Part shown: one piece after another, positions 44,695 to 54,551 of the stretch | Numbering within the stretch: position 1 is the stretch's first letter | How the letters are laid out: each line of letters starts with the position of its first letter | Source: JAEUMW01 sp963734295 | GTDB lineage: Bacteria > Pseudomonadota > Gammaproteobacteria > Burkholderiales > JAEUMW01 | Assembly: GCA_963734295.1 (NCBI GenBank) | Contig: CAVTGS010000012.1 | Span: 372,001 to 436,000, forward strand | Length of the DNA: 64,000 bases | Reading direction: 5' to 3' | Made by a program: the position numbers and the translations under genes | Notes under the pieces: generated by a model | The model's input: only the letters and a program-made list of their open reading frames with translations | Told to the model about the DNA's origin: nothing | Databases searched by the model: none

Positions 44695-47058
44695 ATGACA
44701 AGGACTCACCCAACACTTCTTCCAACGCTGCGGCATCGGGCATCGCTGAGGGGGCACGTTCCGGCGATGCGACATGGGCGCTGGCTCGCACCTGCCGGAC
44801 TGATTCTTCTTTTGGCGATGCGCGGTGCCGCGGCAGCGGACGTCCTGACGCAGCACAACGACAACGCGCGCACTGGCGCCAATGTCGGTGAGACCATCCT
44901 CAACACGGGAAACGTCAAGCCGGCCACGTTCGGCCGACTGTGGACGCTCTACGTCGACGGTCAGATCTCGGCGCAGCCGCTCTACGTTTCGCAGCTTCCC
45001 ATCGACACCAGCACGAATCCGGGCACGCCGCTCGTACAGGGCACGTTCAATGCCCTGGTCGTTGCGACCATGCACAACACGGTCTACGTCTACAACGCCG
45101 ATGCCGAGAATCGGCTCCCCGACGGCAAGACGAAGCCGCTCTGGGCTACGTGGTTGGGTCAGCCACGGGCGAGCGGCAACGATATCGACATGTGGGGCAC
45201 CAACGACCCGGAATGGGGCATTCTGGCGACCCCGGTGATCGACCCCCAGAAGACCACCCTGTGGGTCGTCTCGTGGCACGACGATGCGGGCACCAAGCGC
45301 TACCGGCTGCACGCGCTGAATCTCAAGGACGGTTCGCCGCGGCGCCCCGCGATCGTCATCGGCGGTGACGCGCCCGATCCGGGCCAACCCTGCAACTATC
45401 CCAGCGGCTACAATCCGTGCAAGCAGAAGCAGCGACCGGCACTGCTGCTCGACCGCGGGGTCGTCTACGTGGGTTTCGGGGGCGACGGGAGCCGCGGGTC
45501 GCTCTTCGCGTACGACGCCGCGACGCTGCAGCAGCGTGCGTTCTGGTCACCCACCCCGACCGGCAACGACGGCGGCATCTGGCAGTCCGGCAAGGGGCTC
45601 GCGGCGGATGCAGATGGCAACGTCTATCTGATGACCGCCAACGGGACCTTCGATGCGAACACCGGTGGTCCGAATTACGGCGAGAGCTTCGTCAAGCTGC
45701 GGCTGGAAGGCAACGCGCTCGTCGTCAAGGACTATTTCACGCCGTGCAACCAGCAATTCCTCTCGAGCGTCGATCTCGATCTGGGATCGAGCGGGCCGGT
45801 CCTGATCCCCGGTACCAACCTGCTGTTCAGCGGGGGCAAGGAAGGCATCATGTATCTGCTGTCGCGCACGAACATGGGCAAGTACGCCGCGAGCCCGACC
45901 GCCCCGAACTGCAAGAACCCGAACGCCGTGCAGGAGTTTCCGGCCACCGACATGCACCACTTTGGCGCGGGAACTTGGTGGGGACACATGCACGGGACGC
46001 CCGTCTTCTGGAAGGGTCCGGACAAGTCGCGCGCCTATGTGTGGGGGGAGAACGACCACCTGAAGGCGTACACGTTCGCTCAAGGCAAGTTCGTCGACGT
46101 CGCGACGCCCAAGCGAAGCACGTTCAGCGCGCCGCAGGAGAGCATGCCCGGGGGCATGCTGTCGGTTTCGAGCAACGGCACGAAGGCAGGCACGGGCATC
46201 GTGTGGGCGGTAGTGCCCATCGACGGCGACGCCAACAAGGCGCGCGGGGTGCAGGGCATCGTATTGGCTCTCGATGCGCAGGATGTCTCGAAGCAGCTCT
46301 GGACGAGCGAGCTATCGGGTGCACGCGACCGACTCGGGCTCTTCGCCAAGTTCGTGCCGCCCACCGTTGCCGGCGGCAAGGTCTTCGTCGCCACCTACGG
46401 CGACAAGGAGCCGAACGTGCGGCCCGCGCAGTTGCCGGCGCGCCATTATGTCGCGGTCTACGGTCTGCTGCCGAATCCCCCGCACCAGAAACCGATCGTG
46501 AACCAGGGCGGCGAGGACGTCGCCGTCACCAAGGCGGGCGCAACGCCGCCGTTCACACTCAACGCGGGCGTGTGTCCGCCAGCCGATCCGGGGAACGTCG
46601 ACTGCACGGCGGCGCTGAGCCAGGCGCTCGGGGCGCCGAGCCTGCATAACGTGATCGTTCCGTCGGGTTATGATTTCGCCGGATGCGAGGTGCTCCGGGT
46701 GACCACGGCGAGCAAACAGGGCGGTCTCGCGAATGCCACGGGGATCGGCTGGTACAGCGCGGAGGCCACGGCCGGCGCGCAGGCCATGACCACCGGGCGT
46801 TTCGTACCGATCGTGGAGCTCAAAGAGGTGGGAACCGCGACCCTCAAGAACGGGTCGCCGGCGATCCTGCACGAGTTTGTCGGTGTTGCGAACTGCTCCG
46901 CCGGGCAGGCGTCGTTCGACAAGCTGTTCAAGCCTTACATGCAGTTCGAGAACGCCCCGGACGGCAAGATCTACCGCAACTGGGACGTTGCCAAAAATTA
47001 CCGCATCAGCCGCGCTTTCCCGCAGTTCGACCGCAGCGGCGACGTACTGGCGCCTTGA
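44695..47058 (+). CDS. Exported PQQ-type beta-propeller protein
   Basis: A 787-residue protein with an export signal (WLAPAGLILLLAMRGAAAA). The main part repeats PQQ/quinoprotein-like blades: TFNALVVATMHNTVYVYNAD, ATPVIDPQKTTLWVVSWHD, GRGS-type loops such as GFGGDGSRGSLFAYDAA, and GNVYLMTANGTFDANTGG. The last 200 residues form a separate domain with several cysteines (GVCPPADPGNVDC, FAGCEVL, GVANCSAGQ). Without the PQQ-binding residues of dehydrogenases being clear, it may be structural or ligand-binding. CAGGGAGC precedes ATG 44695. The GH13 gene starts four bases after its stop. Confidence 0.75.
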   Translation: MTRTHPTLLPTLRHRASLRGHVPAMRHGRWLAPAGLILLLAMRGAAAADVLTQHNDNARTGANVGETILNTGNVKPATFGRLWTLYVDGQISAQPLYVSQLPIDTSTNPGTPLVQGTFNALVVATMHNTVYVYNADAENRLPDGKTKPLWATWLGQPRASGNDIDMWGTNDPEWGILATPVIDPQKTTLWVVSWHDDAGTKRYRLHALNLKDGSPRRPAIVIGGDAPDPGQPCNYPSGYNPCKQKQRPALLLDRGVVYVGFGGDGSRGSLFAYDAATLQQRAFWSPTPTGNDGGIWQSGKGLAADADGNVYLMTANGTFDANTGGPNYGESFVKLRLEGNALVVKDYFTPCNQQFLSSVDLDLGSSGPVLIPGTNLLFSGGKEGIMYLLSRTNMGKYAASPTAPNCKNPNAVQEFPATDMHHFGAGTWWGHMHGTPVFWKGPDKSRAYVWGENDHLKAYTFAQGKFVDVATPKRSTFSAPQESMPGGMLSVSSNGTKAGTGIVWAVVPIDGDANKARGVQGIVLALDAQDVSKQLWTSELSGARDRLGLFAKFVPPTVAGGKVFVATYGDKEPNVRPAQLPARHYVAVYGLLPNPPHQKPIVNQGGEDVAVTKAGATPPFTLNAGVCPPADPGNVDCTAALSQALGAPSLHNVIVPSGYDFAGCEVLRVTTASKQGGLANATGIGWYSAEATAGAQAMTTGRFVPIVELKEVGTATLKNGSPAILHEFVGVANCSAGQASFDKLFKPYMQFENAPDGKIYRNWDVAKNYRISRAFPQFDRSGDVLAP

Positions 47059-47062
47059 GATC

Positions 47063-49619
47063 ATGAAACCTATCGCACGCAAACGTACCTCGATCGGGCT
47101 GGCCGCCGCGCTGCTCGTTGCCGCGCACGCACCCGCACGGGCGATCGACGTGTCGCCGCCGCCCATTTTGCAGTGGTTCGAGTCGTCGTACCGGACGGTA
47201 GAAGCGCGCACCCCCGACATCTTCATGGCGGGGTACGGCTTCGTGTGGCTGCCCCCGCCCTCCCGCGCCGACACCGGCGACCAGAGCGTCGGCTACGACG
47301 TCTACGATCGGTTCGACCTGGGACGCCCCGGCCGGCCGACCCTCTACGGGACGGAGACCGGGTTCAAGAATCTCGCGAGGATGCTCCACCGCGCGGGAAT
47401 CGACCTGCACGTCGACTTCGTGATGAACCACAACGGCTATTCCCAACTGAATACGCCGGGCTTCGTCGCGGCGGGCGGCTACCCGGGGCTCGCGATCACG
47501 CTGCAAAACGACGTCGATGGCGACTTCCACTCCGCCTTCGCGGGGGGCGAGCAGTACGAACGCCTCGCAGGGCTGATCGACATAGCGCACGAGAAGAACC
47601 ATCAGTTCGTCAGGAGCCCGGTCGATCCCAACGACAATCGCAACATTCCGGCCGGCAAGACCCCGGCCTTCGGCCGCCTGGCGAACGTCCCCGATCCCGG
47701 GAACCGCCGCTTCTACCCGCAGCAGGGCCACGACACGATCATGCTCTTCGACCCGAAAACGGGCCAGAGCAACATTGCGGTCCACGCGTTCAATCCGACG
47801 AACCCCATGGGCGGCGATGCCGTGGTCGAGAACGGGACCGGCTATCTCATGCGCAACGCGCAATGGATGATCCAGGTGAACGGTGTCGACGGGCTGCGCA
47901 TCGACGCCGCGAAGCACGTGCAGGGATTCGTGCTCGACTTCATCGACCGTGCCGTCTACCGGCAGAATCCGCGGCGGCTCCTGGACGGCAGCCAGAAGGA
48001 CGTCTTCACCTACAGCGAGGTCTACGACGCGAATCCCGCGGTGCTGCTGCCGCACGTGCGCAAGGATATCAATCACGCCGATCCCGGCCGCATCGGCGGC
48101 AACCGCGACACTCTCGACTTCAAGCTCTACTTCGCACTCAAGGAAAACCTCGAAAGCACGGGGTCCGCAAACGCGTGGCAGACCATCAAGAGCGCAGCGC
48201 TCGACATGTCGGACGACGGTTTGCACAACGGCTCGGCAGGGGTCACTTTCGTGCAGAGTCACGACGTGTTCAAGCCGTTCGCGCTCGAGCACGCGGCGCA
48301 GGCCTATACGCTGATGATGCCGGGCAACACGGTCGTGTACTTCAACGGCAAGGAGTTCGGAGAGCGCGATTTCCCGAAGCCGGGCCGCAGCGATGCGCTG
48401 AGCGTGCGCAAAGGCAGTTTGCTCACGCGGCTCGTCGCGGCGCGGAACAGCCACGGGCGAGGCAATTACGTGGAGCGGTGGGATGGAACCGACGGCCTCT
48501 TCGCCTTCGAGCGGGAGTCGTCGGCGATCGTGCTGCTGTCGAACCGCGGCGATGCGGGATTCGATGGCCGCACCCTCACAAACGTGGGATTCGCTCCCGG
48601 GACCCTGCTGATCGAGCTCACCGGCAACGCTTCGGACGCGCGCATCAATCCGGATCGCGGCGGCGGCCGCCGCGACGTGCCGGAAGTGGTGCGCGTCTTC
48701 AACGAAGGCGGCGTGAACAAGGTCAACGTGCGCTTTCAGCGTCCGGGGACGATCGACCGTCAGGGGCGATTCGATTTCCACGGGCGCGGCCTGCTCGTCT
48801 ACGGGCTCGCCGCGCCGCAGGCACCGCGCGGGGTGGAGCTCACGAACGTCGCCAAGGTGCTGCCGGGGAAGGGCGATCCCGAGTCCGACCGCGACAACGG
48901 CATGCAGCGGCAGACCGATCTCAGCGTCATCACCGCGGACGAATTCGAGGTGCGGGTGCGTACGCGGCCGGTGCGGCTTCTCGGCTCGAATGAGTTGCGC
49001 GACGTCTGGGCCGACGGCGATCAGGCGATGCTGAGGGTCGACGCGGGCCGCGATGTCAACGGCAACGGCAAGGTCGATTTCACCAACCCCGGCGACACGG
49101 CCTACGGCTTCGAGCGCTTCCGCGGCAAGAGCAGTCCGCTGATCGGGCCCGGCGGCGTCGGGGCGCCCCGCGGCGACGGCGAGTTCCGGCAGGTCGTCGC
49201 CGCCTCCAAGCTGGAGGAGGGCGTCCATTTCCTCACCGTGCGCGCGTGGCGCCATCGCACCGACGGCGGCCCCGCGGTCTTCAGCGACTTCAAGCGCGTC
49301 GTCTATGTCGATCGCGTGCCGCCGAAGAGCCGGGTCGAATCGGTGCGATCGGCAGGCGGGGGGATCGACATCGACGTGCGCTCGATCGATGGCACCGGCG
49401 AGCGGGTGTATGCCTTCGTCGACCTGCCCGCGAACATGAGCGAGCAGGCGATTCTCGCGCGCGTCGACAATGGCGAAGGGCAGCTCGCGCGGGTGGACCG
49501 CGATCTTTTCCGGGCGCACTTCACCGGCCTCGCAAGCGGGAGCCACGCGCTCACCATTCGCGACCTTCGAGCCCACGGGCAGGCGCAACATCCAGCGCGA
49601 AACCGTGACCGTGCCGTAG
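47063..49619 (+). pseudogene. Exported GH13 alpha-amylase-like glycoside hydrolase, frameshift at the very end
   Basis: A secreted enzyme of about 850 residues with signal peptide (LAAALLVAAHAPARA). GH13 motifs are DLHVDFVMNHNG, GLRIDAAKHVQG (Asp281), FTYSEVYD (Glu319) and FVQSHDVF (Asp401). After the barrel come a beta-domain and extra C-terminal beta-sandwich parts (VDAGRDVNGNGKVDFTNPGD may bind calcium). Near 49564 the frame must change for the end to read EPTGRRNIQRETVTVP and stop at 49617-49619; otherwise the frame runs on into kup in a senseless frame. The catalytic part is untouched. It is the second gene after the propeller protein. Substrate probably an alpha-glucan. Confidence 0.84.
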
Positions 49620-49833
49620 GGCGCGGCGCCGCGACTTCGCGGCATTCCCTCCGCTTCTTCAGTGTAGCGCTGCCGGCCGACACGTCCGGCGCGCACACGT
49701 CTGCCTCGCCGGCGAGAATCCGAGCGGTCTTGCCTTTCCGCCTCCGGACGCCCGCTTCCATTACAATTGCTGCAGTGCCACAAACGGCGGCGGGGACACG
49801 GCGTTCCTCGAACTGCCCGGCAAGGGAGATCGA

Positions 49834-51708
49834 ATGGCGAACGACGAGAGTCACAAGGCAGACCTGCGCACGCTCATCCTCGGCACCATCGGGGTCGTGT
49901 TCGGCGACATCGGGACGAGCCCGCTCTATGCGCTCAAGGAGACGATGGCGGGCCATCACCCGATCGCAGTTGCGGAGGCGAGCGTCCTCGGCGTGCTGTC
50001 GCTGATCTTCTGGGCGGTGATGCTGCTCGTGTCCGCCAAGTATGTCGCGCTCATCATGCGGGCGGACAACCGCGGCGAGGGCGGCAGCCTCGCGCTGCTG
50101 GCACTCGTGATGGGGCTCACGAAGAATTCCCGCTGGCGTCCGGTCGTAACCGCGCTCGGCATCTTCGCTGCGGCACTTTTCTACGGCGACAGCATGATTA
50201 CGCCGGCGATCTCTGTCTTGAGCGCGGTGGAGGGGCTCGAGGTGGTCACACCCGCGCTCAAGCCCTATGTGCTGCCTATCACGTGCGCGGTCCTGGTGGT
50301 GCTGTTCTGGATCCAGAGCCGGGGTACCGGGGCCATCGGGTTGCTGTTCGGCCCGATCATGTGCGTGTGGTTCGCCTGCCTCGGCGTGCTGGGCACGCTC
50401 AGCATCGTGCAGACGCCTGCGGTGCTGCAGGCCCTCAATCCTGCCTTCGCGGTGAGCTTCATCGTCGCCAACCCGGCGCAGAGCTTTCTCGCCCTCGGGG
50501 CGGTCGTGCTTGCGGTCACCGGCGGCGAAGCGCTCTACACCGACATGGGCCACTTCGGACGGTTCCCGATCCGACTCACCTGGTTCGGCTTCGTGATGCC
50601 GGCGTTGATCCTGAACTACTACGGGCAGGGCGCCCTCCTGTTGCGCGAGCACACGGCGGTACAGAATCCGTTCTTCCTGCTCGCGCCGACATGGGCGCTG
50701 CTGCCGCTGGTGATTCTTGCGACGATGGCGACCGTCATCGCCTCGCAGGCGGTGATCTCGGGATCGTTCTCGGTCGCGCGCCAATCCGTGCAGTTGGGTT
50801 ACCTGCCGCGCATGGCGATCGTCCAGACCTCGCACCAGGAACGCGGGCAGATCTACGTGCCGTTCACCAACCTGACCCTCTTCCTCGCGGTGATGGCACT
50901 GGTGATTGGCTTCCAGTCCTCGAGCAATCTGGCCGCGGCCTACGGCATCGCGGTTACCGGCACGATGATGATCGACACCATCCTGGTTACGTTCGTGGTG
51001 CTGCTGATGTGGCGGTGGAACAAGTGGCTTGCGTTGCCGCTGATGGCGGCGTTCTTCATCGTCGACTTCGCGTTCTTCAGCGCCAACATCGTCAAGGTCG
51101 CGCAGGGCGGATGGTTTCCCCTGTTCATCGGGATGCTGTCCTTCACGGTGCTCATGACCTGGAAACGCGGGCGGGCGTTGTTGTTCCGGCAGATGTCGAG
51201 GCTCGATGTCTCGGAGGCGACGTTCCTTGCAGGCATCGACAACAGTATTCCGCGGGTGGCACGCACCGCGGTGTTCATGACGGCGCGCGCCGATTTGATC
51301 CCATCGGCACTGCTCCATAATCTCAAGCACAACCTGGTACTGCACGAACGCACCGTGATTGCCACGGTCATCACGGAGGAGATCCCCTACGTGCCGGAGG
51401 GGCGGCGTGTCGAACTGACTTCGCTCGGCAAGGGGTTCTTCCGTCTGCTGATCCGCTACGGATTCATGGAGGCGCCCAACGTGCCCGCGGCGCTCGAGCT
51501 TTGTCGAAGCAGCGTATTCCCGGTCGACTTGAAGCAGGTGTCGTTCTTCGTGAGCCGGGAGACCATCCTGCCCAGCCTGCAGCCTGGAATTTCGATCTGG
51601 CGCGAGAAGCTCTTCGCCCTCATGTCGCGGAATGCGCAGAACGCCACCGACTTCTTCAAGATCCCGACCGACAACGTGGTGGAGCTCGGCACGCAGGTCG
51701 AGATTTGA
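49834..51708 (+). CDS. kup: Low-affinity potassium transport protein Kup
   Basis: A 624-residue potassium/proton symporter with about twelve membrane helices. The start LILGTIGVVFGDIGTSPLYALKE and FWAVMLLVSAKYVALIMRADNRGEGG are signature motifs of the KUP family, as are GDSMITPAISVLSAVEG and VTGGEALYTDMGHFG. The soluble C-terminal domain follows after about residue 450. GGGAGATCGA precedes ATG 49834. A TACAAT -10 candidate at 49762-49767 has no good -35. The gene stands alone. Confidence 0.96.
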   Translation: MANDESHKADLRTLILGTIGVVFGDIGTSPLYALKETMAGHHPIAVAEASVLGVLSLIFWAVMLLVSAKYVALIMRADNRGEGGSLALLALVMGLTKNSRWRPVVTALGIFAAALFYGDSMITPAISVLSAVEGLEVVTPALKPYVLPITCAVLVVLFWIQSRGTGAIGLLFGPIMCVWFACLGVLGTLSIVQTPAVLQALNPAFAVSFIVANPAQSFLALGAVVLAVTGGEALYTDMGHFGRFPIRLTWFGFVMPALILNYYGQGALLLREHTAVQNPFFLLAPTWALLPLVILATMATVIASQAVISGSFSVARQSVQLGYLPRMAIVQTSHQERGQIYVPFTNLTLFLAVMALVIGFQSSSNLAAAYGIAVTGTMMIDTILVTFVVLLMWRWNKWLALPLMAAFFIVDFAFFSANIVKVAQGGWFPLFIGMLSFTVLMTWKRGRALLFRQMSRLDVSEATFLAGIDNSIPRVARTAVFMTARADLIPSALLHNLKHNLVLHERTVIATVITEEIPYVPEGRRVELTSLGKGFFRLLIRYGFMEAPNVPAALELCRSSVFPVDLKQVSFFVSRETILPSLQPGISIWREKLFALMSRNAQNATDFFKIPTDNVVELGTQVEI

Positions 51709-51768
51709 AGGTGTGGCGCGGGTCTGCGTAATGGGTTCTAATCGCCCTTCTCGCCGCACTCGACGACC

Positions 51769-52203
51769 ATGATCACGAAGCTCGCAAGTGCACTCGGCCG
51801 CCTCCCGCGGCGCTGGCGATCGCGCGTCGCGGCGCTCGCCGGGGCGTTATGCGTGGCGCTTCCCGGCGCGGCATTGGGAGAGCAGGATGCGGCCAAGCGT
51901 ATCCGCGACGAGCTCGCGCTGGTGCAGCAGGAGCAGCAGGCGGTCTTCCAGCAGTTCCAGATGGTGCGCGAGCTGCGCAACGAGCTGCTCGCGCCCCCCG
52001 CCCAGCAACCCGCGTTGAGCGGTTACGGCATGGGGCAGCCGTTGCCCAGCTACGAAGATCAGGTGGCCGCCCAGAAGGAGCGGGACCAGAAGCTCACGGC
52101 CTACGGGCAGGAGATGGAGCAGCTCTATGCGCGCTATCAGGAGCTCGACGGGCGGCGCAAGTATCTCATCGATGAGCTTGGCCAGGCCGGCGCTCGCCGT
52201 TAG
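51769..52203 (+). CDS. Small exported coiled-coil protein of unknown function
   Basis: A 144-residue protein with a signal peptide (VAALAGALCVALPGAALG) and a long helical mature part (RIRDELALVQQEQQAVFQQFQMVRELR and QEMEQLYARYQELDGRRKYL) likely to form a coiled coil, split by a short proline-rich piece (APPAQQPALSGYG). I do not recognise a family. Glutamine/glutamate rich, so probably a periplasmic helical protein. Weak ribosome binding site; ATG 51769 is chosen because the signal peptide begins there. Confidence 0.6.
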   Translation: MITKLASALGRLPRRWRSRVAALAGALCVALPGAALGEQDAAKRIRDELALVQQEQQAVFQQFQMVRELRNELLAPPAQQPALSGYGMGQPLPSYEDQVAAQKERDQKLTAYGQEMEQLYARYQELDGRRKYLIDELGQAGARR

Positions 52204-52314
52204 GGCCGCCGCAGCAGGCCGCACTTTCTGCTTCCCGCTTTCTATAATTCGATCAGCCTGTCCGGTCGGTGCGACGCGGTCGTGGCGGTCCGGAGGCTTG
52301 CGAGGAGGGGCACC

Positions 52315-52509
52315 ATGGGTCGGAAGTCCATCGATTGCCGCGAATACCCGAGCGAGATGAACTGCACAGTCATGCTTTCGGCGGACAGCGAGGAAGAGCT
52401 TCTCGCCGCGGCGGTACAGCACGCCGTCGCCGTCCACAAGCACGAGGACACCCCCGAGTTTCGCCAGCAGCTCAGGCAGCTCTTCAAGGACAGCCCGCCG
52501 GCCGCCTGA
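52315..52509 (+). CDS. DUF1059 small protein
   Basis: A 64-residue protein: MGRKSIDCREYPSEMNCTV, SEEELLAAAVQHAVAVH and TPEFRQQLRQLF match the DUF1059 pattern (Asp-Cys-Arg, Cys, and AxxHAxxxH). The two cysteines and histidines could bind a metal. Function unknown. GAGGAGGGG precedes ATG 52315; a TATAAT at 52243-52248 is a possible -10. Single gene. Confidence 0.85.
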   Translation: MGRKSIDCREYPSEMNCTVMLSADSEEELLAAAVQHAVAVHKHEDTPEFRQQLRQLFKDSPPAA

Positions 52510-52608
52510 ACGCGCCCGCGGCCGGCGTCACCCGCTTCGAGTAGGGGATTGCATCGTTGTGCGCGAAGGAATAACTTACCGACTGGATAGTTATTTCACG
52601 CCAGATCG

Positions 52609-53607
52609 ATGTTCTGCAGTCCTCCGAGTATTCACCGCCGCGGTGGGGTGCTGCGCGTGCTCTTCCACGCGTCCATCGCGTCGATCGTGCTCATCCTCGC
52701 GAGCTGCTCCGAGGCGGGACGGAGCGCTTACCAGGGCTACGCGGAAGGCGAGTTCGTGCGGGTGGCGGCACCCTTTGCGGGAAGTCTGACGACGCTCGCG
52801 GTCGCCCGTGGCGCGCAGGTCGAGCCCGGTGATCTGCTGTTCGTGCTGGAGCGGGAGAACGAGGCTGCCGCACGTGTCGAAGCCGAGGACCGGCTCAAGC
52901 GGGCGCAGGCGCAACTCGACAATCTGAAGAAGGGTAAGCGGGTACCCGAGCTGGAGGCGATCCAGGCGCAGAAGACGGAAGCCTTGGCCGCTCTCCGACT
53001 TGCCGAGGCCCAGCTCAAGCGGCAGGAGCGGCTGGCGGCGTCCGGCTTCATTTCCCGCGACGCGCTCGATCAGGTCCAGAGCACCGTGGCGCGGGAGCGG
53101 GCCCGGGTCGCGGAATACGAAGCGCAGCTCAAGACCGCCCGGTTGACCGCGCGCGAGGACGAGATCCGCGCCGCGGAGTTCGACGTGGCGGCCGCCCGCG
53201 CTGCGCTCGCGCAAGCGGAGTGGCGGCTGTCCCAGAAGTCGGTGACGGCTCCCGCCGGCGCGTTGGTCCACGACACGCTCTACGTGCAAGGGGAGTGGGT
53301 CCCGGCCGGCGCGCCCGTGTTGTCCCTGTTGCCACCCCAGAACATCAAGGTCCGCTTCTTCGTGCCCGAGCGCGATCTCGGCCGCATTCGCGTGGGAGAC
53401 CGGGTGCTCGTCTCCTGCGACGGCTGCCGCGAGACGGTCAGCGCGCCCATCACCTATGTTTCGCCCCAGGCGGAATACACGCCCCCCGTGATCTACAGCC
53501 GGGAAACCCGCGCCAAGCTCGTCTTTCTGGTCGAAGCGCGGCCCGCGCCCACGGACGCAACGCGGTTGAAACCCGGCCAGCCGGTCGACGTGATGCTCCA
53601 ACCATGA
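52609..53607 (+). CDS. HlyD-family membrane fusion protein (YbhG-like)
   Basis: A 332-residue periplasmic adaptor for an ABC exporter. It has a lipoprotein-type signal (FHASIASIVLILASCSE), a biotinyl-lipoyl-like half (GSLTTLAVARGAQVEPGDLLFVLE), a long coiled-coil hairpin (EDRLKRAQAQLDNLKKGKRVPELEA, AQLKRQERLAASGFISRDALDQ), and the returning barrel strands (FFVPERDLGRIRVGDRV). ATG 52609 or GTG 52648 may be the start; the latter gives a tighter signal peptide. Its stop overlaps the ABC ATPase start. Together with the next two genes it forms a YbhGFS-like drug or lipid exporter. Confidence 0.9.
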   Translation: MFCSPPSIHRRGGVLRVLFHASIASIVLILASCSEAGRSAYQGYAEGEFVRVAAPFAGSLTTLAVARGAQVEPGDLLFVLERENEAAARVEAEDRLKRAQAQLDNLKKGKRVPELEAIQAQKTEALAALRLAEAQLKRQERLAASGFISRDALDQVQSTVARERARVAEYEAQLKTARLTAREDEIRAAEFDVAAARAALAQAEWRLSQKSVTAPAGALVHDTLYVQGEWVPAGAPVLSLLPPQNIKVRFFVPERDLGRIRVGDRVLVSCDGCRETVSAPITYVSPQAEYTPPVIYSRETRAKLVFLVEARPAPTDATRLKPGQPVDVMLQP

Positions 53608-54551
53608 GCGTGCTGGCGGCCGCGCCTGGCGACGGCGTGATCGACGTGCGGGGTCTCAGCAAGAGCTTCCGCGGCAGGCGGGTCGTGGACGACTTCACCA
53701 TCCGCGTGCAGCGCGGCGAGATCTTCGGTTTCCTCGGACCGAACGGGAGCGGCAAAACGACGACCATCCGCATGCTCTGCGGGCTGCTCACGCCCGATGC
53801 CGGCAGCGGGACCTGCCTCGGTCACGACATCGTCCGCGAGACCGCCGCGATCAAGCGCGAGGTCGGCTACATGACTCAGAAGTTCGGCTTGTACGAAGAC
53901 CTCACCATCCGCGAAAACCTCGATTTCATCGCGCGCCTCTACCGCATCCCCGCGCGCGCGGACGCCGTTCGGCAAGCCCTCGAACGTCTCGGCCTCGAGC
54001 ATCGGCAACACCAGCTGGCGGGCGAGCTCTCGGGCGGCTGGAAGCAGCGGCTGGCGCTTGCCGCGTGCCTGATCCACGAGCCTCAGCTGCTGCTGCTCGA
54101 CGAGCCGACGGCAGGGGTCGACCCGAAGGCGCGCCGGGACTTCTGGGACCAGATCCACGCGCTCGCAGGCGAGGGCATGACGGTCCTGGTGAGCACCCAT
54201 TACATGGACGAGGCGGAGCGCTGCCACAAGCTCGCGTATCTCGCCTACGGCCGCCTGCTGAGCCAGGGCACGGCACGCGAGATGGTCGAGCAGTCGGGGC
54301 TCGCGACCTGGTCCGTCGCGGGCGCGACGCTTGCGAGCCTGGCCGACGAGATTCGCAACAAGCCGGGGGTCGAGATGGTGGTGCCGTTCGGCGCAGCGCT
54401 TCACGTCAGCGGCACGGATGCAGCGCGCCTCGAGGAAAGTGTCCAGCCTTACTTCGGCCGGTCCGATCTCGCGTGGGCGCGGACCGAGCCGGGATTGGAA
54501 GACGTGTTCATCAAGCTCATGGACGCAGCGCGAGACAACTTCGAGCGATGA
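53604..54551 (+). CDS. ABC exporter ATP-binding protein (YbhF-like, single domain)
   Basis: A 315-residue ATPase with Walker A GPNGSGKTTT, Q-loop TQKFGLYEDLT, signature LSGGWKQRLALA, Walker B LLLLDEPTAGVDPKARR and switch His in STHYMDEAERC. The C-terminal 80 residues are the usual DrrA-like tail. It has one ATPase domain, whereas E. coli YbhF has two. ATGA overlaps link it to the adaptor before and the permease after. Confidence 0.94.
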   Translation: MSVLAAAPGDGVIDVRGLSKSFRGRRVVDDFTIRVQRGEIFGFLGPNGSGKTTTIRMLCGLLTPDAGSGTCLGHDIVRETAAIKREVGYMTQKFGLYEDLTIRENLDFIARLYRIPARADAVRQALERLGLEHRQHQLAGELSGGWKQRLALAACLIHEPQLLLLDEPTAGVDPKARRDFWDQIHALAGEGMTVLVSTHYMDEAERCHKLAYLAYGRLLSQGTAREMVEQSGLATWSVAGATLASLADEIRNKPGVEMVVPFGAALHVSGTDAARLEESVQPYFGRSDLAWARTEPGLEDVFIKLMDAARDNFER

